Counted from the stretch's first letter, positions 45,368 to 55,003 are shown. The stretch: DNA of 64,000 nt from Rahnella laticis (GCF_015644585.1 NZ_JADOBI010000009.1:63498-127497), one strand, 5' to 3'. Notes: generated from the letters alone by a model not told the origin. Program-made: numbers and translations.

Positions 45368-46908
45368 TATTTCCCGGTCGGGTGTTTATAAGGGCGCGGG
45401 TAACGGGCAAAAGCTTCCTGCTCGTCCAGCGTCTGGTGGTTACGGATAAAACGGTGCGAAGCGGCCTGATGCGGCTGGAAATCCCATTGCGGAATGGCAT
45501 CCCGCCCGGCGATTTCGGTCAGATACAGTCTTTTTAGCTGGCTGGCGCGAACCTGTTTGTTCAGGGTATTTAAGTCCCAGCGGGCGGCGACTTCGGCCGC
45601 AAACGCCGCGACGGTATCGCGATGTTCGGCCAGCGCTGCGAGGTTTTTCAGCTCAAACGGATCCTGCTCAAGCTGGTACAGATGCGGCGCTTCGGTCAGC
45701 GAATGAATGTATTTCCACGGCCCGCGGCGGATCATCACCATCGGCTCAATCGCGCCTTCCGCCAGATATTCAGCGCAGGCTTCGTCCGGCCCCGGCTGGC
45801 CTTTAAGATGCGATACAAGGCTGTGGCCGTCGAGCGGGGCAACCGGATGCTCAAGGCGATCCGCGCCGCCTGCCAGTTCGGTGAACGTCGGTAGCAAATC
45901 CACCAGCGAGACATTGCCGCCGACGCGGCGGGGCGCAAAGCGTTTCGGATTGTGGACGATCAGCGGTACGCGTACGGCTCCTTCGAAGAAGGTCATTTTG
46001 TACCACAGCCCGCGTTCACCCAGCATTTCGCCGTGGTCGGCAATCACAAATACCACGGTGTTTTCCGCCTGACCGGTTTCTTCCAGAGTGCGGACCACTT
46101 CACCAAAGCAGTCATCCACGTAGGCAATCGAGCCGTAATAGGCGTGACGGGCGCGGCGGATTTGCTCGTCACTGAGCAAGCCGTCTTCGAGCTGATACAT
46201 GGCGCGCAGGCGCTGCGAGTGCGCGTCGTCTTCCACATCGGCCGCGCCGGTTTTTGGCAGGTCGATATCTTCCGCGTTGAAGCGGTCGAGATAACGGCGC
46301 GGAATAGCAAACGGATCATGCGGATGCGTCAGTGAAAGCAACAGCAGAAACGGCTTGTCGTCCGGTTTGCGCGCGGCGTCGTACAACCGCTGGCGTGCCA
46401 TAAACAGCGCTTCATCATCGAAATCCAGCTGGTTAGTGCGTACACACTCACCGGCTTCCAGCACTGAACTCATGTTGTGGAACCAATCCAGACGGCGTTC
46501 CGGATTTGCCCAGTCCGGCGTCCAGCCAAAATCTGCCGGATAAATATCGGTGGTCAGGCGCTCGTCAAAACCGTGCAACTGGTCCGGGCCACAGAAATGC
46601 ATCTTGCCGGAAAGCCAGGTCTGGTAACCCTGTTCGCGCAGGTAATGGCAGAAGGTCGGCGAGTCGGCGCGAAATTCTGCGGCGTTGTCGTAAACGCCGT
46701 TGTTTGACAAAAACTGGCCGGTCATCAGCGCCGCGCGGGAAGGGGCACACAGCGGGCTGTTGCAGTAGGCGGATTCAAAGACCACGCCTTCGTCGGCCAG
46801 TTTGTCGATATTGGGCGTCAGGCTGACATTATTTCCGTAGGTGCGTAATGCCCCGGCGGTTAACTGATCGGCCATGAGAATAACGATATTCGGTTTATTT
46901 ATAAGCAT
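45367..46908 (-). CDS. betC: Choline-sulfatase
   Basis: The 513-residue protein is a type I sulfatase. The formylglycine motif is CAPSR with Cys54, preceded by the metal-binding DQL of MADQLTAGALR, and later blocks FFEGAVRVPLIVHNP and ADHGEMLGERGLW are present. The length and C-terminal DEQEAFARYPRPYKHPTGK end agree with BetC choline-sulfatases, which hydrolyse choline-O-sulfate to choline and sulfate. The linked choX/choVW genes support this substrate. Maturation needs a formylglycine-generating activity encoded elsewhere; betA and betB are not in the window. Confidence 0.92.
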   Translation of the reverse strand: MLINKPNIVILMADQLTAGALRTYGNNVSLTPNIDKLADEGVVFESAYCNSPLCAPSRAALMTGQFLSNNGVYDNAAEFRADSPTFCHYLREQGYQTWLSGKMHFCGPDQLHGFDERLTTDIYPADFGWTPDWANPERRLDWFHNMSSVLEAGECVRTNQLDFDDEALFMARQRLYDAARKPDDKPFLLLLSLTHPHDPFAIPRRYLDRFNAEDIDLPKTGAADVEDDAHSQRLRAMYQLEDGLLSDEQIRRARHAYYGSIAYVDDCFGEVVRTLEETGQAENTVVFVIADHGEMLGERGLWYKMTFFEGAVRVPLIVHNPKRFAPRRVGGNVSLVDLLPTFTELAGGADRLEHPVAPLDGHSLVSHLKGQPGPDEACAEYLAEGAIEPMVMIRRGPWKYIHSLTEAPHLYQLEQDPFELKNLAALAEHRDTVAAFAAEVAARWDLNTLNKQVRASQLKRLYLTEIAGRDAIPQWDFQPHQAASHRFIRNHQTLDEQEAFARYPRPYKHPTGK

Positions 46909-47013
46909 TATTAGCCTGAAAGAAAAATTAATTAGTGAATCGTGATATTTTTATCGCATGCCTTTTTCATTCTGTGAAGAGGTTATTAAATTATCATGGC
47001 ATAAGGTGGGTTT

Positions 47014-47946
47014 ATGGCAGGTAAATTAGAATTACCTCCGTTACAGGTTTTAGTGGTATTTGAAGCTGCCGCGCGACACGGTAATTTTACCGCGGCGGGA
47101 AATGAGCTTGGACTTTCGCAACCGGCGGTCAGCCAGCGTATTCAGATGCTGGAAAATCTGCTCAACGGACCGCTGTTTGAACGGCGTCACCGGGGCGTGC
47201 AACTGACCGAATCCGGCAGTGCGCTTTACCAGATTGTCCGCGCCAGCCTGAGCGACATCAGCGAGCAGATAGAACGCACGCGATATCAGCGCAGTACGCT
47301 GCGGATTGACACCGATATGGGCTTCGCCACCTACTGGCTGATGCCGCGGATGAACGCGATTCAGGCGCTGATCCCGGGTGTGGAAGTGCAGGTGTCGACC
47401 TCGCCGAATGACTATAATTTTCGCGATAACAACGCCCATCTGGCGATCTATTTCGGCAACGGTAACTGGCCGGGAACGCATGCGCAAAAGCTGTTTCCCG
47501 AGGATGTTATTCCTGTCTGTAATCAGGTGGTTATGGATAAACTTGGCGATAATCCGTTGCCGGAAAAACTGATGCATTTCCCGCTGCTGAAGCTGCCGGA
47601 AACCCGTCCGCAGCGCTGGCTGACATGGGAAGACTGGTTCCGTTCGCAGGGCTTGCCCGCGCAGCATCACGCCGGGTCGCGTACCTTCAATGCGTACTCG
47701 CTGGTGATCCAGGCTGCGGTCGAAGGACAGGGGATTGCGCTCGGCTGGCGGCCGCTGATTTCGGCGCTGCTGGAGAGCCGTCAGTTGTTCGTTTGCGGGC
47801 CGGAAGTACGCACGGAACGGGGCTATTATCTCATCTCTTCCGGCAGTAAACCGGCGTCCGTACAGCAGGAAAAAGTAACCCGCTGGCTGTTAAATGAAGC
47901 ATGGAATTTTCATCATCATTCCGCCCCTGCTTCCCGGCAGAAATAG
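47014..47946 (+). CDS. LysR-family regulator of the choline-sulfate locus
   Basis: The 310-residue protein has the LysR DNA-binding domain at residues 1-65 (LPPLQVLVVFEAAARHGNFT, LSQPAVSQRIQMLE) and an effector domain of the GcvA-like type. It is divergent from betC, 105 bases apart, and is followed on the same strand by choV. This position is that of the regulator annotated with betC in other proteobacteria, probably responding to choline-O-sulfate or choline. Confidence 0.88.
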   Translation: MAGKLELPPLQVLVVFEAAARHGNFTAAGNELGLSQPAVSQRIQMLENLLNGPLFERRHRGVQLTESGSALYQIVRASLSDISEQIERTRYQRSTLRIDTDMGFATYWLMPRMNAIQALIPGVEVQVSTSPNDYNFRDNNAHLAIYFGNGNWPGTHAQKLFPEDVIPVCNQVVMDKLGDNPLPEKLMHFPLLKLPETRPQRWLTWEDWFRSQGLPAQHHAGSRTFNAYSLVIQAAVEGQGIALGWRPLISALLESRQLFVCGPEVRTERGYYLISSGSKPASVQQEKVTRWLLNEAWNFHHHSAPASRQK

Positions 47947-48069
47947 AGTGTATTTCACAAATAGTCATAAGCTAATGCGAAATAACTCTATATAGAATTC
48001 CAAAAGATATCACTTATTTTATTATTTTGAGTTAGCGTGTCAGGATAATTAACAGAGTGCGAAACCATT

Positions 48070-48909
48070 ATGACGCAATCCATCATCGAGTTACGTCGTG
48101 TTTTTAAAAGTTATTCTTCCGCTACCGGAAAGAAACTGTTTTCCCGCGAGGAGAATAAACCGCCGGTCAATGCGCTGGACGATATTAGTTTGCAAATAAC
48201 AGCCGGTGAGATTTTTGTTATTGTCGGGCTTTCCGGCTCGGGGAAATCGACGCTGCTGCGCACGCTCAATTTTCTCATTCAGCCGGGTTCCGGCGATGTC
48301 CTGTTTCAGGGGCAGGCGCTGGGCAGCCTGAATGCCCGCGAAATGATTGAATTGCGCCGCAGCCAGATTGGCATGGTTTTTCAGTCGTTTGCGCTGTTTG
48401 ACGAACGCACCGTGCTCGATAACGTGGCGTTCGGGCTGGAAGTGTCGGGCGTCAGCCGTGACGAACGGCACAGACGGGCGCACGCGATGCTGGAAAAAGT
48501 CGGGCTGGCGCACGTTGCCGCGCAGTATCCGCATCAGCTTTCCGGCGGCATGCAGCAGCGCGTCGGGCTGGCGCGGGCGCTGGTGGTGAATCCGGCGGTG
48601 TTGCTGATGGATGAGGCGTTCTCAGCGCTGGATCCGATTATCCGCCGCGACATGCAGTCATTGCTGCTGGCGCTTCAGGCGGAACAACAGCGTACGGTGG
48701 TTTTCGTAACCCACGATATGGAAGAAGCGCTGCGTCTGGGGACGCGCATTGCGATTATGGAGGAGGGCAAACTGGTGCAGGTCGGTACGCCGGAAAACAT
48801 CATTAACGCTCCGGCGTCGCCTTATGTCCGGCACTTTTTCTCCGGCGTGGATACCTCGCGCTGGCAGTTGGCCGAATCTTACGCCGATTTCTGGCAGCCG
48901 CCGCTTTAA
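48070..48909 (+). CDS. choV: Choline ABC transporter ATP-binding protein
   Basis: The 279-residue ATPase has the Walker A VGLSGSGKSTLL, Q-loop VFQSFALF, signature LSGGMQQRVGLARAL, Walker B VLLMDEAFSALD and the H-loop VTHDMEEA. It is of the ProV/OpuAA quaternary-amine type but shorter, lacking the CBS domains seen in osmotically gated homologues, which fits a catabolic ChoV-type transporter. It is followed after 21 bases by choW. Confidence 0.9.
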   Translation: MTQSIIELRRVFKSYSSATGKKLFSREENKPPVNALDDISLQITAGEIFVIVGLSGSGKSTLLRTLNFLIQPGSGDVLFQGQALGSLNAREMIELRRSQIGMVFQSFALFDERTVLDNVAFGLEVSGVSRDERHRRAHAMLEKVGLAHVAAQYPHQLSGGMQQRVGLARALVVNPAVLLMDEAFSALDPIIRRDMQSLLLALQAEQQRTVVFVTHDMEEALRLGTRIAIMEEGKLVQVGTPENIINAPASPYVRHFFSGVDTSRWQLAESYADFWQPPL

Positions 48910-48930
48910 GCCTTTTATACAGAGAACGCT

Positions 48931-49764
48931 ATGGCCTATCCCTTAGATTTTAGCCGTCAGATCGACAGCGCCATTCACGCGCTGCTGGTGCATGCCGGTG
49001 GTTTTTTTGACGGCCTTTCGGCAGGCATCGACGCCGTTGCCGGCGGGCTGGAAACCCTGACCGGCTGGCTCTCGCCGTGGGGGCTGGTGTTTCTGGCCGT
49101 CGCGATTGGCTTCTGGCGTATTGGCAAAGGCTTCGCGCTGTTTGCGCTGCTCGCCACGCTTTACATCGTTTACAGCGGCTACAGCGATCACGCGTCCATC
49201 ACGCTGGCGCTGACGCTTTCCTCGACATTTTTCAGCCTGCTATTTGGCATTCCGCTGGGGATCTGGAGCGCACGCCGCGCCACCGTCGGCAGTGTCGTGC
49301 GTACGCTGATGGACTTCATGCAGACCATGCCCGCATTTGTTTATCTGATCCCCGCGACCATTTTGTTTGGCCTCGGGCGTCCGCCGGGCATTTTTGCCAC
49401 CATCTTATTTTCCATGCCGCCTGTGGTGCGCCTGACGGATCTGGGGATCCGTCAGGTGAGCCAGGCGCGTATCGAAGCCGGGCTGGCGTTCGGCTGTACG
49501 CCTTGGCAGTTGCTGTGGAAAGTGCAGCTGCCTGCCGCGCAACCGGCAATTATGGCGGGCGTAAACCAGACGATTATGATGGCAATGTCGATGGTGATTA
49601 TCGCCTCGATGGTCGGTGCCGGTGGTCTGGGGAATGATATTCTCAGCAGTATTCAGCAGCTGGATATCGGACTCGGGTTACAAAGCGGAATTGTGGTGGT
49701 GCTGATGGCGATTTTGCTGGACCGGCTGTCGGCCAGTTTTGCAGCGAAAACAGGAAAGTTATGA
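48931..49764 (+). CDS. choW: Choline ABC transporter permease
   Basis: The 277-residue inner-membrane protein has about six hydrophobic segments and the conserved permease loop EAGLAFGCTPWQLLWKVQLP, the ATPase contact, followed by MAGVNQTIMMAMSMVIIAS, a strongly conserved segment of ProW/ChoW/OpuAB proteins. It forms the channel of the choline uptake system with ChoV and ChoX. A very strong terminator follows. Confidence 0.9.
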   Translation: MAYPLDFSRQIDSAIHALLVHAGGFFDGLSAGIDAVAGGLETLTGWLSPWGLVFLAVAIGFWRIGKGFALFALLATLYIVYSGYSDHASITLALTLSSTFFSLLFGIPLGIWSARRATVGSVVRTLMDFMQTMPAFVYLIPATILFGLGRPPGIFATILFSMPPVVRLTDLGIRQVSQARIEAGLAFGCTPWQLLWKVQLPAAQPAIMAGVNQTIMMAMSMVIIASMVGAGGLGNDILSSIQQLDIGLGLQSGIVVVLMAILLDRLSASFAAKTGKL

Positions 49765-49766
49765 AC

Positions 49767-49817
49767 CACGCTGGCCACACCCCTGGGGTGTGGCCAGCGT
49801 GTATATTTTTATATTTT
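49767..49817 (+). terminator. Very strong terminator of choVW
   Basis: A 16- to 17-bp perfect stem (49767-49783 with 49785-49801) with a minimal loop is followed by the T-rich tail TATATTTTTATATTTT. The tail overlaps the 3' end of the convergent acyltransferase gene. Confidence 0.9.
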
Positions 49818-50591
49818 CGCTAACTCTTGCGTGATATTAACCACTTTATATTGATGTTTTCTTATTTCGCCACGGGCTATTTTTTCTTCCATCTGTTGGA
49901 GGAAATAAAAAATGTCATCCGAATGGGTGACATCTGGCAGATCCGTAATTTTATATTCCCACCACTCAGTCGCCTGTAGTCGGTCAATAATATCCGGGGC
50001 AAAGCGGTATTTAATGATCTTAGCCGGAATTCCGCCGACGATGGCGTAAGGCGGCACATCACTGGTGACAACGGCATTGGCCGCAATAACTGCGCCATTC
50101 CCGATGGTAATGCCGCCTTTTAATACGGCGTGTTCCCCGACCCAGACATCATGGCCTAATAATGTCGGCGCTGGCATATAGTCGAACCCGGCAATATTCA
50201 GTGTTTCTCCGAATTGTTCCTGCGCGACTTTCGGGAAAAAATCATGGTACGTCAGGGGACTGGTCGTAAACCGGTGTATAGGATGTTGCGGTCCCATAAT
50301 CCGTACCCCTGCCGCCAGGCTGCAAAATCTGCCGATTTTGAGGTTGTTGGGTAATTTACTGCACGCGTAAGAATATGCGCCCATTGAGCAGAAACTTTTT
50401 CGTGGCATTGAGGCATATTCTTCGACCCAAACATCCGAGGTGAATTTTATTTTCTCCCCTTTTTTTAAAAGAAATATGTTTCTCTTTTTATATATTCCTT
50501 TCACTATCTCAGGAAATTTAAGATGGATCTTATGGCGTAAGCAATAATCCTCGTGTTTTTGAGTCCATCGAAAATCAACAGGATGTTTCAT
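49809..50591 (-). CDS. Hexapeptide-repeat acyltransferase
   Basis: The 260-residue protein has a left-handed beta-helix domain of the CatB/LacA-type acetyltransferases in the middle (about 75-205), with hexapeptide-like repeats (LKIGRFCSLAAGVRIMG, IGNGAVIAANAVVTSDVPPY, AIVGGIPAKIIKYRF) and the active-site-type stretch HPIHRFTTSPLTYHDFF. The N-terminal 60 residues and the C-terminal tail are Lys-rich and AT-rich in codon use, unlike the neighbours, suggesting horizontal transfer. It probably acetylates a sugar or a surface polysaccharide; the acceptor is unknown. Confidence 0.82.
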   Translation of the reverse strand: MKHPVDFRWTQKHEDYCLRHKIHLKFPEIVKGIYKKRNIFLLKKGEKIKFTSDVWVEEYASMPRKSFCSMGAYSYACSKLPNNLKIGRFCSLAAGVRIMGPQHPIHRFTTSPLTYHDFFPKVAQEQFGETLNIAGFDYMPAPTLLGHDVWVGEHAVLKGGITIGNGAVIAANAVVTSDVPPYAIVGGIPAKIIKYRFAPDIIDRLQATEWWEYKITDLPDVTHSDDIFYFLQQMEEKIARGEIRKHQYKVVNITQELAKI

Positions 50592-50711
50592 TCATTATTC
50601 CTCAGAGGTGACTGCTGTTTTTATATATTCTTATCAAAATCCTAGCATAAAACAGACATTGCAAAAAACTGAGGTCGGTGAAAATCACGTCTGAAGGGGG
50701 AGAAATAAAGC

Positions 50712-50741
50712 AAAAAAAGCCCGAAGGTTAAAGTCCGGGCG
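50712..50741 (-). terminator. Terminator of the dCache chemoreceptor gene
   Basis: Read on the minus strand, GCCCGGA pairs with TTCGGGC around a loop and is followed by seven T (the A-run at 50712-50718 on the plus strand). It lies 32 bases after the receptor stop. Confidence 0.75.
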
Positions 50742-50772
50742 CTGTTACTAACATCTTACTCAGGTGACGTGA

Positions 50773-52560
50773 TCAGACGCGGAAATGCCCGACGGCGAGT
50801 GCCAGACCGGTGGCCTGTTCCTGCAAGGCTGACGCCGCGCCGGTAGATTCCTGAACCATCGCCGCATTCTGCTGCACCATGCCATCAAGCTGGGTAATCG
50901 CCTTGTTGATTTCATGAATGCTAAGCATCTGCTCTTCGGACGCGTGGGTGATTTCCATCATCACGCTGCTGACGTTCGACACGTTACTGACGATTTCACT
51001 CATGCTGTCGCTGGCCAGCCGCACCTGCGCGGAACCCGACGCCACGCTGCTCACCGTCGATTCAATCAGCACTTTAATCTCTTTTGCTGCCTGCGCGCTG
51101 CGCTGTGCCAGACTGCGCACTTCGCTGGCGACCACGGCAAATCCACGCCCCTGTTCCCCGGCACGCGCGGCTTCAACCGCGGCGTTCAGCGCCAGAATGT
51201 TGGTCTGGAACGCAATGCCGTCGATGACACCGGTGATATCGCCGATTTTTGACGATGCGCTTTCAATTGTTTCCATCGTCGTAATGACTTTCGTCACCAC
51301 CTCGTCGCCGCGTGTGGCGGCTTCTGAGGCGGATTTCGCCGTCGCGCTGGCCTGTTTGGCGGAACTGGCGGACTGAGAAACCGTGGCGGTGATCTGCTCC
51401 AGCGACGCGGCGGTTTGTTGCAGACTGGCCGCGGCGGATTCGGTACGGCCCGACAAATCGTTATTCCCGGCGGCAATTTCGTCGGCGGCAATTTTAACGG
51501 ATTCGCTGGTGGTGCGGATTTCGGACATCACCTTACTGAGTTTATCCACGAACGTATTGAACGCATGAGCAATTTGCGTCACCTCGTCGTGGCCGTCGGT
51601 CGGTAAGCGCTGGGTCAGATCGTCTTCGCCGGAACTGATGGCGTTAAGTATATCGCGCACCACCGACAAACGGCGGAACGATTTGGTGATGATCAGGCCA
51701 ATCACGGCGGCTGAAATCAGCACGATCACAATCAGCGTGATCACCGAAGAGGTCAGCAGCGAACGCATACCCGCCGTTGACTCGCTCTTGTCCTGCAACA
51801 CAAGCGTGTACCATTCGGTGCCCGCGACCGGCAGGGCCCGAACGCGCTTTGTTGCGCCATTAAGCTGAATATCCACCGGCGTTTTCGCCGCGAATAAATC
51901 CTGCAAATTCACGCCTTCCGCCAGCGAACTGAACGGTTTCAGAGCCAGCTTATCGTCCGGGTGCGCGATGATGACACCGGACTTATCCACCAGCATCCCG
52001 AAACTGCCGGGCGTCGGATGGATGGTATTGACGTTATTCACCACGCTGTCCATCGAGACATCACCGGCGACAATGGCTTTCAGCGTTCCGCCGTCCATCA
52101 CGGGTACGGCGAATGTGACCACTAACTTACCGGTGCCCGCATCAATATACGGCGGCGTGGCGACCGGATGCCCGGCTTCGGCTGCCTGCCTGTACCACGG
52201 ACGCCCCGTCGGATCGTAATCGGACGGCACGCCCGTCGGATCCGAGAATTTCGCGGTTTTATTGGCATAACCGACGTAGACGTTGGTAAACCCGCCCGCG
52301 CTGGCAATTTGTTTAAGTACCGGAACCGGATCTTCCGTTAACGCAACTGGCTGAAGTGAAACAATCATCCCTGTTTTTGAACTGACCCAATCGCTGATCC
52401 CTTGCGTGTGGCTGGAGGTCAGGGCGTTCAGCGTGGTATCTGTCGCCTGACTGTTGTATTTATCTGCAACGGTGTAACTGAGGAAGGTATTGATCACCAG
52501 CGAGCAGGCCACAATGGCGATGCAGGCTGTAATAATGCGCGAACGGATGGTCTTTAACAT
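50773..52560 (-). CDS. Methyl-accepting chemotaxis protein with dCache sensor
   Basis: The 595-residue receptor has a first membrane span (about 8-30), a periplasmic dCache_1 domain (about 35-270, with [15 protein letters not shown] as the family signature), a second span (about 275-300), HAMP (to about 355) and the cytoplasmic methylation and signalling domain with the hairpin tip [20 protein letters not shown]. dCache receptors of this kind often bind amino acids or polyamines; the ligand cannot be assigned. No C-terminal CheR-docking pentapeptide is present (ends VGHFRV). A sigma-28-type promoter lies upstream. Confidence 0.92.
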   Translation of the reverse strand: MLKTIRSRIITACIAIVACSLVINTFLSYTVADKYNSQATDTTLNALTSSHTQGISDWVSSKTGMIVSLQPVALTEDPVPVLKQIASAGGFTNVYVGYANKTAKFSDPTGVPSDYDPTGRPWYRQAAEAGHPVATPPYIDAGTGKLVVTFAVPVMDGGTLKAIVAGDVSMDSVVNNVNTIHPTPGSFGMLVDKSGVIIAHPDDKLALKPFSSLAEGVNLQDLFAAKTPVDIQLNGATKRVRALPVAGTEWYTLVLQDKSESTAGMRSLLTSSVITLIVIVLISAAVIGLIITKSFRRLSVVRDILNAISSGEDDLTQRLPTDGHDEVTQIAHAFNTFVDKLSKVMSEIRTTSESVKIAADEIAAGNNDLSGRTESAAASLQQTAASLEQITATVSQSASSAKQASATAKSASEAATRGDEVVTKVITTMETIESASSKIGDITGVIDGIAFQTNILALNAAVEAARAGEQGRGFAVVASEVRSLAQRSAQAAKEIKVLIESTVSSVASGSAQVRLASDSMSEIVSNVSNVSSVMMEITHASEEQMLSIHEINKAITQLDGMVQQNAAMVQESTGAASALQEQATGLALAVGHFRV

Positions 52561-52593
52561 GGGCGTTTCCCTGGAAGGAATCTTAAGATTTAG

Positions 52594-52620
52594 ATAACGG
52601 CAGAAAAGCGAAAAACTTGA
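52594..52620 (-). promoter_or_regulatory. Sigma-28 (FliA) promoter of the chemoreceptor gene
   Basis: On the minus strand TCAAGTTT (52620-52613) and GCCGTTAT (52601-52594) are separated by exactly 11 bases, close to the flagellar sigma consensus TAAAGTTT-N11-GCCGATAA (7 of 8 and 6 of 8 matches). The -10 element ends 33 bases before the start codon. This would couple the receptor to late flagellar gene expression. Confidence 0.7.
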
Positions 52621-52879
52621 GATGTGTCACAGAAAAACGGAGGTTTATAGGGAAGAAACAGCGCCCTTTTTTATTTCTGCGTGAAATTTATCGTCATCAG
52701 GCTCCAACTCACTATTCCCACCACGCTTTACCGAAATTTCGTGAAACCCCTCTCAAATCTGATCACAAAACCCGCAGGGGATCTTGCGGGTTTTTTCGTC
52801 TGATGATAGTAATGCACTACTTCACGAAATGATGTGAAGAAGGAAAGTACATTACAAATCAGTTTACAAAGGACACCCC
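52621..52879. promoter_or_regulatory. Control region of the sugar operon
   Basis: Between the chemoreceptor and sugar operons no gene is seen. The stretch contains an intrinsic terminator on the plus strand (52767-52796) with no gene before it, and further on an inverted repeat CTTCAC-N8-GTGAAG at 52820-52839, 41 bases before the first sugar gene, a possible operator of the RpiR-type regulator encoded in the operon. Confidence 0.45.
52767..52796 (+). terminator. Orphan intrinsic terminator
   Basis: The stem AAAACCCGCA / TGCGGGTTTT (52767-52776 with 52785-52794) with an eight-base loop is followed by further T (six in all). On the plus strand no gene precedes it for more than 200 bases, so it may end a small RNA or an attenuated leader transcript of the sugar operon. 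Confidence 0.75.
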
Positions 52880-53860
52880 ATGTCAGAACTTAAATTTGCC
52901 ACACGTCTGAACTCGTTTGCCTCGGGGGCTTATCTTTACTGGCCGGAACTGAAAGGCAAACCTTCAGTGCTGCAAATGATCGAACGTGCAGCTACGGTTA
53001 AAGGATTGACACATCTGGACCTGAATTATCCTCAGCACATGACTGATGACGTTAAAACCATGCGTCAGAAAATCGAAGAAGTCGGGCTGGCGGTCAACGG
53101 GATGCAAATGCGCTGGGATGCTCCGGAATTTAAAATCGGCGCATTTACCAACCCGGATCCCAAAATTCGTCGTCAGGCGATTGAGTTAACCAAACGCGGC
53201 ATCGACGCCGGGCGTGAATTCGGTGCCAGCATCATGACGCTGTGGATGGGCCAGGACGGTTTCGATTACTGCTTCCAGGCTGACTACAAAAAAATGTGGG
53301 AAGACGCGGTCAGCGCGGTGCGCGAAGTGGCGGAATATGCGCCGGACCTCGACGTCAGCATTGAATACAAACCTAACGAACCGCGCGCGTACAGCATCTT
53401 CCCGAATGCCACCACCTGTCTGCTGGCGGTTGAAGAAGCCGGTTGTAAGAATTTAGGGATCACGCTGGATTTCGCGCACGTGCTGTTTGCCAATGAAGTC
53501 CCGGCGTTTGCCGCGGCGATGGTGGCGCGCCGTTCTCGCCTGCTCGGGCTGGATCTCAACGACGGCTGGGGCAAACGTGACGACGGCCTGATGGTTGGCT
53601 CCGTGAACCCGCGCGCCACGCTGGAATTCCTGCTGCAAATGAAACGTGACGGCTATAAAGGCGCGTATTACTTCGATACGTTCCCGGATGCCAGCGGCCT
53701 GGATCCGGTTCGCGAAGCGGAAACCAATATCGCGACCGTGATCCGCTTACTGAAACTGTGTGAAAAGCTCGAAAACAACCCGGCGCTGAATGAAGCCATC
53801 AGCAGGCAGGATGCCGTCGCCTCTCAGCAAATCGTGAACAACGTGATGCTGGCGCAATAA
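52880..53860 (+). CDS. Sugar isomerase/epimerase, xylose-isomerase-like TIM barrel
   Basis: The 326-residue protein is of the AP-endonuclease-2/xylose-isomerase-like family: FATRLNSFASGAYLYWPELK, MTLWMGQDGFDYCFQADYKK, VSIEYKPNEPRAYSIF (metal-binding Glu), LDFAHVLFANE (Asp, His) and LDLNDGWGK (Asp) are arranged as in sugar isomerases and epimerases with one metal site. It is cytosolic and probably interconverts the sugar imported by the transporter of the same operon. The substrate is not evident. It is the first gene of the six-gene operon. Confidence 0.82.
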   Translation: MSELKFATRLNSFASGAYLYWPELKGKPSVLQMIERAATVKGLTHLDLNYPQHMTDDVKTMRQKIEEVGLAVNGMQMRWDAPEFKIGAFTNPDPKIRRQAIELTKRGIDAGREFGASIMTLWMGQDGFDYCFQADYKKMWEDAVSAVREVAEYAPDLDVSIEYKPNEPRAYSIFPNATTCLLAVEEAGCKNLGITLDFAHVLFANEVPAFAAAMVARRSRLLGLDLNDGWGKRDDGLMVGSVNPRATLEFLLQMKRDGYKGAYYFDTFPDASGLDPVREAETNIATVIRLLKLCEKLENNPALNEAISRQDAVASQQIVNNVMLAQ

Positions 53861-53923
53861 TAAAAGCGACCGCCACAGCGCGAGTCGCTGTGATAACCAT
53901 AAAAATAACAATCCGAAGGCCAG

Positions 53924-54970
53924 ATGATGAAAAAACTCTTACTGTCTGTACTCACCTCTACACTGTTTTGCACCAGCCTTTATGCGGCGGATTTACCGCC
54001 CCTGCAATCCGACACCGAACCGGATCGCACCGACTGGACGCAACTGACCACCAAATATGGCCCGTTACCGGCTATCGATAAATCGCTGAAAATCGGCGGC
54101 GTGTCGAAAACGCTGACCAACGAATACTGGCGCTCCCTCGGCCAGGGCTATAAAAACTTTGCCGATAAACACGGCTTCACCGTGGAATATCAGGCCGCCG
54201 CCAATGAAGACGACCAGCTCGGCCAGCTGTCTATCGCCGAAACGCTGATTTCACAAGGGTTCAACGGCCTGCTGGTGTCGCCGCAAACCGACGCCAACCT
54301 GCAACCGGCGTATGAATCCGCCAAAAGCAAAAACATTGCCGTGGTGAACGTCAATGACGCCGTGATGCCAAATGCGGCGTATTACGTCGGCAATGTGCAG
54401 AAAGATAACGGCGTGCGCGTGGCGGGCTGGTTTATCAAAAAATACCCTGAAGGCGGCAAGGTCGCGGTCATCGAAGGCCAGCCGGGCGTGTATGCGGCAA
54501 CGCAGCGCACCAAAGGCTTTAAAGAAACGATTCAGGCCAGCGGGAAATTCACCGTGGTCGCCAGCGTTCCGGCTAACTGGAGCCGCGAAAATGCGTACAA
54601 CGCCGCAGCGACAATTTTACAGCAACATCCTGATCTGATTGGCTTCTACGCCAACAACGACGGCATGGCGCTGGGCGTGGTGGAAGCCGTTGCAGCTGCC
54701 GGAAAATCGAAACAGGTTGCTGTTTTTGGCACCGACGGGATTTCCGATGCGTACGCGTCAATCAAACGCGGCGAGCTGACCGGTACGGTTGACAGCTTCC
54801 CGGTGCTGACCGGTGAAGTGGCGATGGAAGTGGTTGTCCGCCTGATTAATGGCCAGAAAATCTCCCGCGTGGTGTCCACTCCGCAGGCGCTGATCACCAA
54901 AGACAACGCCGACGCATTCTCCACCAAAGATAACGCGAAGATTCGCCAGTTGCTGGCGCAGCAACAATAA
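53924..54970 (+). CDS. Sugar ABC transporter substrate-binding protein (RbsB-like)
   Basis: The 348-residue protein has a signal peptide (to about residue 21, SLYA) and a periplasmic-binding fold of type 1 (LacI/RbsB type), with KIGGVSKTLTNEYWRSLGQG and FYANNDGMALGVVEAVAAAG as typical blocks. It captures a monosaccharide in the periplasm for the ATPase and permease encoded next. AGGCCAG stands before the ATG at 53924. Confidence 0.9.
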   Translation: MMKKLLLSVLTSTLFCTSLYAADLPPLQSDTEPDRTDWTQLTTKYGPLPAIDKSLKIGGVSKTLTNEYWRSLGQGYKNFADKHGFTVEYQAAANEDDQLGQLSIAETLISQGFNGLLVSPQTDANLQPAYESAKSKNIAVVNVNDAVMPNAAYYVGNVQKDNGVRVAGWFIKKYPEGGKVAVIEGQPGVYAATQRTKGFKETIQASGKFTVVASVPANWSRENAYNAAATILQQHPDLIGFYANNDGMALGVVEAVAAAGKSKQVAVFGTDGISDAYASIKRGELTGTVDSFPVLTGEVAMEVVVRLINGQKISRVVSTPQALITKDNADAFSTKDNAKIRQLLAQQQ

Positions 54971-55003
54971 GTCTGGCGTCAGAGAACAGGGCGAGGAGAG
55001 TTT

